DNA of 64,000 nt, taken from positions 68,984,181 through 69,048,180 of the forward strand of contig NC_058340.1 of assembly GCF_905475395.1 (NCBI RefSeq). The letters run 5' to 3'. This DNA is from Chrysoperla carnea. Its lineage: Eukaryota > Arthropoda > Insecta > Neuroptera > Chrysopidae. The translations under genes and the position numbers were made by a program. This document shows positions 36,237 to 46,104 of the stretch, in pieces (position 1 is the first letter of the stretch; the number at the start of each line of letters is the position of its first letter). The notes below the pieces were generated by a model. The model searched no databases. It saw only the letters and a program-made list of their open reading frames with translations, and was not told the DNA's origin.

Positions 36237-38007
36237 ATAAAATTTAAAATTATGTCATTGATGAGCTAGAATAATTTCTTTTTTTGATAATTTATTTAAA
36301 GAAAAATATAATAAGATATTATTTTAAATAAAAATTGTATAAAAAGAAAGTATATTATGAATTCAGTGCCCTTCGACAATGTTTGAACTGAAAATCTAAA
36401 AAAATTCAAAATAAAAAAACATTCCACTATTATAAATATTATCGCTAGAATTATATATATATACATTTAAGATGTATGTATAATTTTTGTGTGCCGAAAA
36501 AAAAATATCGATAACCGATTTTTATCGATTTGTTTTATATATAATTAAGTGACTGAGAAATTTTTAAATGAGTGTTATTTAACAAAAAAAAAGGACAGTG
36601 CTAGTCAGTGTGTATAATTTGTAATTCGAACAATAAAGACACTACTATAAAAAAAAAATTTTTAAATTTTATGTAACGTTTAAGTTACTTGTAGCAATAG
36701 TCTAACAAAAATATTGAAAGTTAATTTAAAAAAAATATTAACAAACAAAAAAGTCAAATGAAAGTATATTTCTGTTGCTAAATATTTTTCTTGTTTCTAG
36801 GTTCTTGTTTTAATAGATGAATTTATTAGAAATTATTCGTTGATTGCCTTTGAAATTACGGAAAAAATATTGTCAAATTCAATTTTACTGTTTAAAAGAA
36901 GTTTGTGGAATCATAACTTTCAAAATGTCGTTTTTTTCACAAGCTGAACATCTGTAATCTCGACAATTCTATTATAAATATACTTCGAATATAAAAATAT
37001 GTTAAATTTTGGATTGCTGAACAAATGTTTGATCTGCTCAATTGATTAGATTTTAGAAAAAATGTCTCAAAGCTTCATAGAAAAATGATTAGATTCAGAA
37101 CAATTTCTGCGAAAAAATGTACACTATTGTTTATCTTCTCGCTGTTAGCGCTAATTATGTAATGATTGAATTCGTTTGGCTGGCCGCAGATGTGAGCAAT
37201 TCAAGGCTCATGATTGGCTCACAGTTGCTTTTTTCGCCAGGATTAGGCTACAAAAGAGTTCCTAACACGTTGCGAAAGATATACTCTGCTTGGAGATATT
37301 ATGTTCCAAAATAATCGATTACAATTTTTTCTCACGTTTAATCCCGCTTATTACACACAGAACTGCCGATAAATTTTACATATTTTAACTTTGACAATAG
37401 GCCAGATATCAAAAGCGAAGTTGTGTATTTTTCGTTTCACATAATATACTTCCAGATTTTGACAATATACATTGTTATGGATTCTTTATCCAAAACTTCA
37501 TAATTTCCAAAACAAGTTCATCTATTAAAATAACAATTCTTTCTTAAAGCTATTTGTATAAACCAAAAACCACAAAGCAAATCCATTTTTGGTAGTTTAA
37601 CTCCTAAAAGAAAAATCTTCGAAAAACTTAAAAAAAACAATTTTGATTTTTATATAAACAAACAAAAACCTAGTGAAAGAAATTCTAAACTTAAAAATAA
37701 AGTGCAATGAAGATGGTTATTAATAATTAATCATAATTATTATTACTATATCTACTTAATGAAATTAAACAAAAAAAAAAACTTTAGCGTTATGGTTCAT
37801 TCTACTTTTAAGAGACACAAAAAAGATTTATCATCCTATTGGAACGAATAAAGATTGGATATTCATCGCAGTGATGGTTTTTAAGTGAAATCCTCGTCTC
37901 CTTCTATTTGGAGTCGTTAAAGAGTTTTGAGTTGCCCTCTTTTAAGAGTTATGCGTCTCAGACTAAAGGCTCTAGCTTCTACACTAATTATTTTATAATG
38001 TTATTAG
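36237..38007. other. No gene seen
   Basis: AT-rich DNA between MITEs. Open frames are short and unremarkable. Confidence 0.55.
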
Positions 38008-38015
38008 GTGTATTC

Positions 38016-38308
38016 CTTGGTAGAATCAGACAAGGTATGCTCTTATGAAAGGCAGGAGTAGGATGGGGACATTCTCTTACTCTCTCACACGGTACCCAGT
38101 CACCGCCATATTGCTTATGTCATATTTGTTGACAGTAAATATGTAAAAAAATTATTTAACAAATAAATAAACTTGACAGTTCGAATGTAAACAAACAATC
38201 AATATGGCGATAACTGGGTACCGTGTGAGAGAGATTATCGAGAGTGAGAGCATTCCCCCACCCTACGCCTACCTGCACAAAGAGCATACCTTGTCTGGTT
38301 CTACCAAG
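38016..38308. mobile_element. Foldback MITE, 293 bp, with 8-bp target-site duplication
   Basis: Ends CTTGGTAGAATCAGACAAGG and complement, with inner inverted segments including CACGGTACCCAGT and ACTGGGTACCGTG. Direct repeats GTGTATTC flank it (38008-38015 and 38309-38316). Eight-base duplications fit hAT or P-like transposases. Confidence 0.87.
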
Positions 38309-38619
38309 GTGTATTCTATGAAATGTAGAGATATGGGATACAATCTCTGTGTTAAAAAAGTTACCCTAAAATTGCATTAAATTAAGATGGCATTGGTGTA
38401 GCATTGGTACCATGCAATATATCATAGACATAGGAAAAATAGAGACAGAGTATAAAGTTGTATAATACATTTGCATAATACTCTCTCACTTTCTGCTACA
38501 ATTACACTTCGCCCCTTCTTGTTCTTTTTGTTTCAAACAGCTGTATGAGATTGTATTCCTTATCTCGAAATTCGTAGAGATTCCATAATGTATTCGATGA
38601 ATGTCGTGAAACTGAAGAA

Positions 38620-38702
38620 ATGGCGTCAACTTGACGTCAAAACATACGCAATAGACGAAAAATTAATCATTGCGTGTCCTTTAACATCAAGTTGACGCCA
38701 AA
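38620..38702. repeat. Short foldback
   Basis: TGGCGTCAACTTGACGTCAA and the complement TTAACATCAAGTTGACGCCA form arms of about 32 bp around an AT-rich middle. Confidence 0.65.
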
Positions 38703-38739
38703 TACCAGTTTGTGGACACGATAATATATATTAAGGACG

Positions 38740-38975
38740 TAAAACTAGAGTGAAGAGGGTGGCAGGAAAAAAAGCCGCCTATCTAGGCAATTTGGTCGTT
38801 GCGTACATTGTACTTAGCATCAGGCTGTCTTTTGTTTTAAATTTTTTGCTTTTTGTTTTGAATCAATTGAACAATTTCAATTGTTTTCAATCACTTAGAC
38901 AGCCTGACGCGCAGTACAAAGTGCGCAACGACTGAGGACTAAACCGCGTCCAGATAGGCTCCTTAAATTCATCCA
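38740..38975. mobile_element. Foldback MITE with half-copy at 30.1 kb
   Basis: Left arm CTATCTAGGCAATTTGGTCG, GTACATTGTAC and CAGGCTGTCTTTTG; right arm holds the complements (38895-38972). The half-copy at 30100-30225 shares GGACGTGAAA and GTACTTTGTACTGCGCATCA. Confidence 0.7.
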
Positions 38976-39731
38976 CGGGCGCTTATAGCTCGGCATAGGA
39001 GGCTTCATTTCCTTATTATATATGTTTTTTGGAACTAGTATTTTTTATTTGACGTTAACATGACCCGCCATTTTTATATCATATTCAGAGTCAGACCACG
39101 TGCATTACAGGTAATATAATGAAAATGACTTTTCATATAAACTGTTAGTCTCCGTAATCTTCTTAAGATTGCGTATGTCATTAAAATTCTTCATTTAAAA
39201 AAGTCAGAAAAACAGAGTAACGATTTTTTTAACAGAGTACTCGAGCATACCTTTGACCTTGAATATTTAACGACGCGAACGCGTGATCATATGTGACTTT
39301 GGAGACGTAATACATACGCCATTTTTTACTTTCAAAGAGCATGTGCGTTTACGTATTTAGAGATGATCGAATCTTTATTCGTATAAAAAAAAAAATTATA
39401 TTTATATTTGAGTTTTTATTATATATAAAAATAGAGAGATATGATCTGTAAAAACAAATTGATTAAGTAAAAAAAAAAAAGAAAACAATTATGGCAATAC
39501 AAAATTCGATATTATTTTATTGTAATATATTTAATTTTAATGTCTATAATTAATGTACATATATATTATTGAAAAATTAAAGAATTCTAGAAATCAAATT
39601 TTTTATGTCCTTTTATTTCGCCAAATGACCACGCAGAAAACATATGGGAATTGGGATTCCAGCTATATTGTCTGAATGTTGTCTAAATAAACCAAAATAT
39701 CCCTTATTTAATTAACCTTAACTATTGTGTT

Positions 39732-40280
39732 ATTATACCATGCATATATGTAATATTCATGGTATAATAAGTTTAGTCCGAAGTTTGTTGCGCTTAAAAA
39801 TATTGATGCTACCAACAAAATTTTGGTATAGGTGTTCATAAAATCACCTAATAAGTCCATTTCCGGTTGTCCGGCCGTCCGTCCGTCTGTGGACACGATA
39901 ACTCAAAAACGAAAAGAGATATCAAGCTGAAATTTTTACAGCGTACTCAGGACGTGAAAAGTGAGGTCGAGTTCGTAAATGAGCAACAAAGGTCAATTGG
40001 GTCTTGACCTATGGATCCGTAGGACCCATCGTGTAAACCGTTAGAGATAGAACAAAAGTTTAAATGTAATAAATGTTCCTTATAAAAAAATAAACAACTT
40101 TTGTTTGAAACATTTTTTCGTAAACATCACTGCTTACCCGTGAGGGCGCAAATTAGACGTAAATTGTATAGTATGTATTATATAAATTGTTTATGTATGT
40201 GCAATGTGATAGAGTTATCAACACTATTTATGCATGGTATTTCAACAATTAACTCAGTCAATTCTTTAATTTCACTTGTT
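39732..40280 (+). repeat. Family A, near full length
   Basis: It begins with the palindrome TATACCATG...CATGGTATA and ends CAATTCTTTAATTTCACTTG. It lacks part of the segment between the GAGGGCG and CAACACT motifs. Confidence 0.85.
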
Positions 40281-40355
40281 ATATTTTAATTTTCATATGT
40301 TCATTTCCTGTAAAAAATCAATTATTCTAATTTTTTTACTCTGTAGATGTGTACT

Positions 40356-40866
40356 ACATATCAAGGTATACTAAGTTTAGACTCAATTTTGAAACGCTTA
40401 AAAATATTGATGCTACGAACAAGATCTTGATATAGGTGTTCATAAAATCATTCGGAATAGTCTAAGTTGTCGGTCTGCTTGCCCGTCTGAGAACACGATA
40501 ACTCAAAAACGGAAATAGATAACAAGCTTAAATTTTTATAGCATGCTCAGGACGTAAAAAGTGAGTTTGAAAGATTTTTTGTGAACATCACCCGTTTACC
40601 CGTGAGGCACCAAAAATTTTCTCCAAAACTATAAAAGATAACGAGTTGAAAATTTGTGGGTATCATCAACTACTGATATCGTGAAACATTATGGAAAAAC
40701 GAAAAAAAAATTCTAGAAAATACTTCGAAGTTTCCGAAAACTCTTCTAATTCTATTGTATTTTTAAACTCTTCTAATTGTTAAAAAAATATTACAAGCAC
40801 TGACATTCAACACTGTCTATACAAGGTATTTTAACAATTAACTCAGTCAGTTTGTTTTCACTTGTT
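40356..40866 (+). repeat. Family A, internally deleted copy just upstream of the desaturase
   Basis: It starts ATCAAGGTATACTAAGTTTA, keeps GTCCG-poor core and GCATGCTCAGGACGTAAAAA, then jumps to a different middle. It ends with the typical ACTCAGTCAGTTTGTTTTCA. It ends about 250 bp before the desaturase ATG. Confidence 0.75.
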
Positions 40867-41114
40867 TTAACTTGTTTTAATTTGTTGTGTACAAAGTATT
40901 AATTTTTGCGTGAATTTATTATAATAATTTTTAATATATACCGAATAATTAATATTGCTACTTGTAATATAAGTATCTATTAAATTGTCAGCGTTAATTT
41001 TAGTCAATATTTGCTTGCTTAAATCTTCGAATTTCAAGAAACGATTCAACAAATCTGATATTTTTTTTAAATTTTTGATTTTTTTTTGTGGGATCTGTAA
41101 TTTTTGAAAATAGA

Positions 41115-41295
41115 ATGTCAACAAGTCCCATTCAAGACAAAAATGTTTTACATAAAAATGAAAATGAACCAGATAGAAAATATAAAAGAAAATATCGTTG
41201 GCATTATGTAATATTTTTCATCATATGGCATATCCAAGCAACTTATGGCATTTATTTGATGATTACATCGGCGAAATTACTAACAACTGCTTTTG
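41115..41295 (+). CDS. Desaturase exon 1, N-terminus and first membrane segment
   Basis: ATG at 41115 starts MSTSPIQDKN. The charged segment RKYKRKYRWHYV follows, then a hydrophobic segment and the family motif YGIYLMITSAKLLTTAF. The frame can also be opened upstream, but only from a GTG at 41088, so the ATG is preferred. The exon ends in phase 1 after the first G of a codon, before GCAAGT. Confidence 0.85.
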
Positions 41296-44110
41296 GCAAG
41301 TAACGAATCTATCTATGATCAAATAAATGATCTATGAATTTGTTGCTAAAGGAGTAATTGATAATAAATAAATAATAATAATAAGACTTTTAAAATTTTC
41401 AGCTTTTGTTCTATATTTGGTATCATTATTCTCATTTACGGCTGGATCTCATCGGTTATGGTCACATCGTGCGTACAAAGCCAAATGGCAATTAAGATTG
41501 TTGTTGGTAATTTTCCAAACTATATCATTTCAAGTAAGTAGAATACATTTTTGGAAAGACTCAGTATTTATTGAATATATATACAGGGCGTTCTGTTATT
41601 GACTGCAGATTCCACTTTTGGATATGAGGCCTACTTTGCGAGATAATTAAAAAAATAAATTAATATACCTATCTTTAGCGAATCACAGTTCAATAACATT
41701 TTGAATGAAAACAATAAAACACTACTTAAAGAGAGGATGTGTTTTATCATAGTGGAGGCGTCCCTAAATGCAAAATTATTACAAAAAAACTCTATTTGGC
41801 TACTTTTGTAATTAAAAAAAACTAACCCATTAAAACCTACACTACGTTTCTTGGTAAATTAAGTGTTGTACGCAACTAATCGTGCAAATATTACATACGT
41901 TAGGTATATATTTGGCAAGACGGACAATTGTCCGTTTTGATAAATATATGCTGAGATACATATACACCGAGACAAACCAAAGTATGTATGTTGTGTGTTG
42001 AAGTTGTAAAGTGATTCTACAATGTTTAAGATTTTGTGTTCTGTATTACACAATTTATTCCCCCCCTGCCCCGTACCTATATTAATATATAATTTGATAC
42101 CTCCCACATCTAACTGGCTATTGGGATTTATATTTTTGTTTTCTTTATAAATAATAACAACAAAATATTTTTTTTAGTATTCACTACCCAATTAAATCAA
42201 TTATTGTTTTATGATAGTCTCCTCTAAGTGACACCAACTAATTTAATGAATTTGATAGGTTTGTGAATTCATAAATCTTTCTATTTTCCCATAGGCACAT
42301 CTCCCGAATCTGGCCTCAGATCGAAATTTGGTAAAGAGCTTTTTTGTTCGTTTATATGAGCTTATTCTGTAGGCCAACGATCTGCAGTTAATAACAGAAC
42401 GCCCTGTATATATAATCAGTCGACAAACCTTATTCGTTGTATTTTGCATACTCTTCTCCCTCTAAAACCTAATACAAATTTTGTAGGATGTAGTATACGT
42501 ATGGGTATTATTCCATCGATTGCATCATAAATATACTGATACAAATGCTGATCCACATAATTCAAAACGTGGATTCTTCTATGCACAAATTGGATGGATA
42601 ATGCTTGAGTCACATCCAGACCAAATAGAAAAACGTAAAACAATTGATATGTCTGATTTAAAGAGTGATCCAATCATAAGATTTCAAATAAGGTAAGTTT
42701 TATAACACTGAAATGAATTTATGCTTTGAACAAACTTCCTTTTCAAGGAAGGCGTCCTATTGATTTTGTACCGACGATGAAATTTTGCAAAAATATGCCG
42801 AAATTTTCTCATGCTATATATTTCTAATTTAGTAATATTAAGCAAGCCAGAAATGGCATATTCTCTGGTTCTTTCTCTTTTTCTTTGAAAATATAACAAA
42901 GCCTTATAAATATCGTAACAAAATCCCACGCCATACGTATTTAAAAACGATTCAATCATTTGTCTGCGAGCTACAGTGATTAAATAATACTGTGTCCAAA
43001 AACTAAACTACGCGCGTTTGTTGTGCATTATGAATTCCTTCCGCCCGGCCAAACAGTTAACAAGGAATATTATTTGAACGTTATGCGTCATTTGCGTAAC
43101 GCTATCCGCCTAAAAAGGCCGGAATTGTGGAAAGACAATTCATGGTTTTACACCACGATAATGCACCATCCCATACTGCACTCATAATTCGTGATCATTT
43201 CGTCAAAAACTCAACCCATATCGTTCCGCAACCATCATATTCACCCGATCTGGTGCCGTGCAACTTCTGGCTGTTCAACAAGCTCAAAAGACCGCTCCGG
43301 GGGCACCCTTTTGATACGATAGAGGAGATTCAAGCCGCAGGGAAGACGGAACTGAAGGCAATCCCGGAAAGTGACTACAACCAGTGTTTCGAAGGTTGGA
43401 ATATCCGTTGGCATAAGTGCATTGCATCGGGAGGGGATTACTTTGAAGTTGATGAAATTGATTTGAAAGAAAATAAAGAATTTTCAAAATAAATACAATG
43501 TCACCTTATTTTTTAATAAGTTCAATTTGTTTTAGATATTATTTCAGGTTGCTATTTCTATTTTTCGCTTTCTTACCAACGGTGATTCCATGGTATTTGT
43601 GGAACGAAACTCTTACAAATTCATGGTTTGTTGCTGTGGCATTGCGTCACCTTTTTTCACTACACATTACATCCTTAGTAAACAGTTGGGCCCATATGTG
43701 GGGAAACCAGCCCTATGAAAAGTAAGCTAATATACTTAATAAAAAAGAACACACCTGCCCAAAAACACTATTGATTAATTTATTATTTCAGAGGTACAAC
43801 CGGTCGGGAAACTTTGCTTCTTTCAATAATGACGTTGGGTGAAGCATGGCATAACTATCATCACACTTTCCCCTGGGATTATAAAGCCAGTGAATTGGGT
43901 GGTGGTCGTATAAATGCTACAACATTTGTATTGAAAAATATATTTGGGAAAATCGGTTGGGCCTACGATTTTAAAACCGTTTCAGATGATATGATACAAA
44001 AACGTATTGAACGTACCGGTGATGGATCATATTCACCTACAATTTGGGGTTGGGGTGATCGTGACCAAACAGAAGATAATAAAAGTTTTGCTACTATTGA
44101 AAAATTTTGA
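41115..44110 (+). CDS. Acyl-CoA desaturase (Delta-9-type, first-desaturase family), 5 exons, 340 aa
   Basis: Integral ER-membrane di-iron enzyme that puts a cis double bond in fatty acyl-CoA. Insect paralogues make storage lipids, cuticular hydrocarbons or pheromone precursors. Exons: 41115-41295, 41403-41533, 42487-42692, 43536-43721, 43792-44110. Phases agree and total 1,023 bases (340 residues, normal for insects). The three iron-binding histidine boxes are present: HRLWSH, HRLHH and HNYHH, plus NSWAHMWG. Further family signatures are NADPHNSKRGFF, DMSDLKSDPIIRFQ, HTFPWDYKASE and the C-terminal WGWGDRDQ. Hydrophobic segments flank the boxes as expected for four transmembrane helices. Intron 1 requires a GC donor, intron 2 is mostly a TIR transposon, and intron 3 holds a mariner fragment. 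AATAAA directly follows the TGA. Substrate and regioselectivity cannot be told. Intact splice signals and frame suggest a working gene despite the insertions. Confidence 0.93.
41296..41402 (+). other. Desaturase intron 1 with GC-AG borders
   Basis: The upstream exon frame ends at ...GCTTTTG and the downstream exon needs a one-base carry-over. Only the donor G|GCAAGT at 41296 gives that phase and a conserved join (TTAF-A-FVLYL). The nearby GT at 41300 would shift the frame. The acceptor is TTTTCAG. Confidence 0.75.
41403..41533 (+). CDS. Desaturase exon 2, first histidine box
   Basis: Acceptor TTTTCAG, two bases complete an Ala codon, then FVLYLVSLFSFTAGSHRLWS. HRLWSH is the HxxxxH box. The exon ends LLLVIFQTISFQ, phase 0, donor GTAAGT. 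Confidence 0.9.
41584..42406. mobile_element. TIR transposon, about 823 bp, in desaturase intron 2
   Basis: The ends are inverted repeats starting CAGGGCGTTCTGTTATT, 27 bp with one mismatch, flanked by TA on both sides. TA target sites and CAGGG ends fit a non-autonomous Tc1/mariner-superfamily element. No transposase frame is seen inside. It makes up most of intron 2. A second copy starts at 45694, and a right-end relic lies at 9345-9443. Confidence 0.75.
42487..42692 (+). CDS. Desaturase exon 3, second histidine box
   Basis: Acceptor TTTTGTAG, phase 0, begins DVVYVWVLFHRLHHKYTD with the HxxHH box. It continues with NADPHNSKRGFF and the cytosolic loop up to DPIIRFQI. Phase 2, donor GTAAGT. 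Confidence 0.92.
42975..43492 (+). pseudogene. Decayed mariner transposase (catalytic C-terminal half) in desaturase intron 3
   Basis: Two reading frames joined by a one-base frameshift near 43146-43150 encode the C-terminal half of a mariner (DD34D) transposase. Frame 1 gives VVHYEFLPPGQTVN and RPELWKDNSWF. Frame 2 gives LHHDNAPSHTA, YSPDLVPC and SDYNQCFEGWNIRWHKCIAS, ending about 43489 at TAA. The second catalytic Asp (HHDNAPS) is present. The third, 34 residues later in the PC-x-FWLF motif, is Asn instead of Asp. The N-terminal DNA-binding half and the first Asp are missing. It is on the same strand as the desaturase and wholly inside intron 3 (42693-43535). It should be inactive. Confidence 0.88.
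43536..43721 (+). CDS. Desaturase exon 4, membrane segments 3 and 4
   Basis: Acceptor TTTGTTTTAG, completes an Arg codon, then YYFRLLFLFFAFLPTVIPWY and LTNSWFVAVALRHLFSLH, ending NSWAHMWGNQPYE. Two hydrophobic segments are separated by a short loop. Phase 2, donor GTAAGC. Confidence 0.92.
43792..44110 (+). CDS. Desaturase exon 5, third histidine box and C-terminus
   Basis: Acceptor TTATTTCAG, then KGTTGRETLLL, GEAWHNYHHTFPWDYKASEL (HxxHH box) and NIFGKIGWAYDFKTVS. It ends SPTIWGWGDRDQ plus an acidic tail and TGA. The GTTGRE segment differs from the usual motif between boxes, a possible sign of a divergent paralogue. Confidence 0.92.
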
Positions 44111-44116
44111 AATAAA
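44111..44116 (+). promoter_or_regulatory. Polyadenylation signal AATAAA of the desaturase gene
   Basis: Canonical AATAAA begins on the base after the TGA stop. If used, the 3' UTR would be very short. T-rich sequence follows at 44130-44150. Confidence 0.5.
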
Positions 44117-44184
44117 TTTCTTAGATAAATTTTTTTTTAAAAATTTTATTTATACCTATGAGTAATGGTTTTGATGAAAGAGCG

Positions 44185-44368
44185 CTTATTAGGTGCAAAT
44201 TTTATAGTATGCATTAATATGGGAATATCAGTATGTGTATAGCTATTTAAAAGTGGATATCTTTTTTTATTAACGTGACGTCCAAAACAAACGATTGCTT
44301 CATTAACACTGTCTATACATGGTATTTCAACAATTAACTCAGTCAATTGTTTGTTTTCACTTGTTTTT
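44185..44368 (+). repeat. Family A, 3'-end fragment downstream of the desaturase
   Basis: TATTAGGTGCAAATTTTATA to TTTGTTTTCACTTG, the last about 185 bp of family A, 70 bp after the desaturase stop. Confidence 0.75.
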
Positions 44369-45555
44369 ATAATAAATTGTACTTAATTACTTTTTCTAAT
44401 TCTATATAAATATAAATTTTCCAAAAATAAAATCAATATGATAAAAATTTGTTATTCAAATATTAGCATATAATGAAAATTGAGAATTCACACAAAAAAA
44501 TTAGGATCAAAAATCAAATATGCGTTAAGTAATTCTAATTTTATTTTTACACGAAAATTAGCACATAATGAAAAATTAGAATTCACAAACAAAATGTATT
44601 TATTATATTGAATGAATATTTTTTTTATTGAATGAATGAACGAAAAAATTGTTTGTCGGGTGATTTGCGGTTTTTGCATTGGCTTCAGAAACCGTGATCC
44701 GGACTAATTGTCTATATAGTAAGGAAAATGCCGTGGAAAGTGCTAATTTTGTGGTAGTAACTTTTTCTCAAAATATCGGCAAGTATTCAAATTCTTTGTT
44801 AGATGTCTCATACGTTTCTTATCATAAAGTGAATAGAATTTTCGGTAGATGGCAGACTAAGTTTGTGAGATATAAAACGAGATGAATTAATTCAAATGAT
44901 GATTGCGAGATGCCACCAAGATGTTTAGTATAAATACTATTGTGTACGCTTACAAATATATAGCGGAAGCATCTGATGTACCCTTTTTATAGCTATGACC
45001 ATATTTTGTCCAAAAACGTTCCCTAAATCTACAAAACAACGAGATCCCCGGAACCATTAAATTTTTTAAATTATTATATTATTAATTATTTCTAAGAAGT
45101 AATTCGTTTTGTTCACGTAGCTTCTGCGCGACAAATTTTTCCCGAAATAAGGGCTAAAAGATATAACTTAATATAATAATACTTTTTAAAATGAGTGTTA
45201 TTACCAACCGTCACGGATATCTGTGCCTTTAATAATTAATTAATCCATTAACCCAAAATTGTTTATTCATATCAAAATTGTTATTTCGTATACTTGTTTC
45301 TGCTAAATCTAGGCACTCTTCGAAAACATCTTTCCAATCAATCCAAAAAAGTGGTTTGCTTTTCTATAAAGACCATTTTTTTTTCAAATTGAAAAAAAAC
45401 TATTTGGTTTTCGAAAAAATGTTTGCGTATTTATAAAGAACAACTTTCTACTTTAAAGCGTTCATCTAACTTTTGTCAGTTATGAAACAAATGGAGGTTT
45501 AATATTAAACTTGGAAACTGAGATCGAATTCAATTGTGTGCCTTTGAAGCTAACA

Positions 45556-45672
45556 TTTTTGTTGATTATATTTATTTATCGAATTTCAAGCATAAGTCAA
45601 CTTTAAAAGACAGGGTGACTTTTAAAGTTGACTTATGCTTGAAATTCGATAAATAAATATAATCAACAAAAA
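45556..45672. repeat. Perfect 54-bp inverted repeat with 9-nt spacer
   Basis: 45556-45609 is the exact reverse complement of 45619-45672; the spacer is ACAGGGTGA. Pairing stops at once outside. It lies 21 bp from the TIR element at 45694. Confidence 0.95.
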
Positions 45673-45693
45673 CTTTATAAACATCTCCTTATA

Positions 45694-46104
45694 CAGGGCG
45701 TTCTTTTATTGACTGCAGATCGTTATCAAGCAGAATAAGCTCATAAAGACGAAGGAAAAAGTTATTTTCCACTTTTGGATATGAGGCCTACTTTGCGAGA
45801 TAATTAACAAAATAAATTAATATATCTTTAGCGAATCACAGTTCAATAACATTTTGAATGAAACCAATAAAACACTACTTAAAGAGAGGATGTGTTTTAT
45901 CATGGTGGAAGGCGTCTCTAAATGCAAAATTATTACAAAAAAATCAATTTGGCTACTTTTGTTATTATAAAAACTAACCCATTAAAACTTACACTACGTT
46001 TCTTGGTAAATTAAGTGTTTGTTGCACGCAACTAATCGTGCGAATATCACATACATTAGGCATACATTTGGCAAGACGGACAATTGTCCGTTTTGATAAA
46101 ATTT
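45694..46104. mobile_element. Truncated second copy of the CAGGGCGTTC TIR element
   Basis: It starts CAGGGCGTTCTTTTATTG and follows the left half of the desaturase-intron copy closely to GACAATTGTCCGTTTTGATAA, where similarity stops. It keeps about 50 bp near the left end that the intron copy has lost, so neither derives directly from the other. Confidence 0.75.

Noticed and set aside
43284..43487. Minus-strand 67-codon frame
   Set aside because: Antisense of the mariner transposase fragment.
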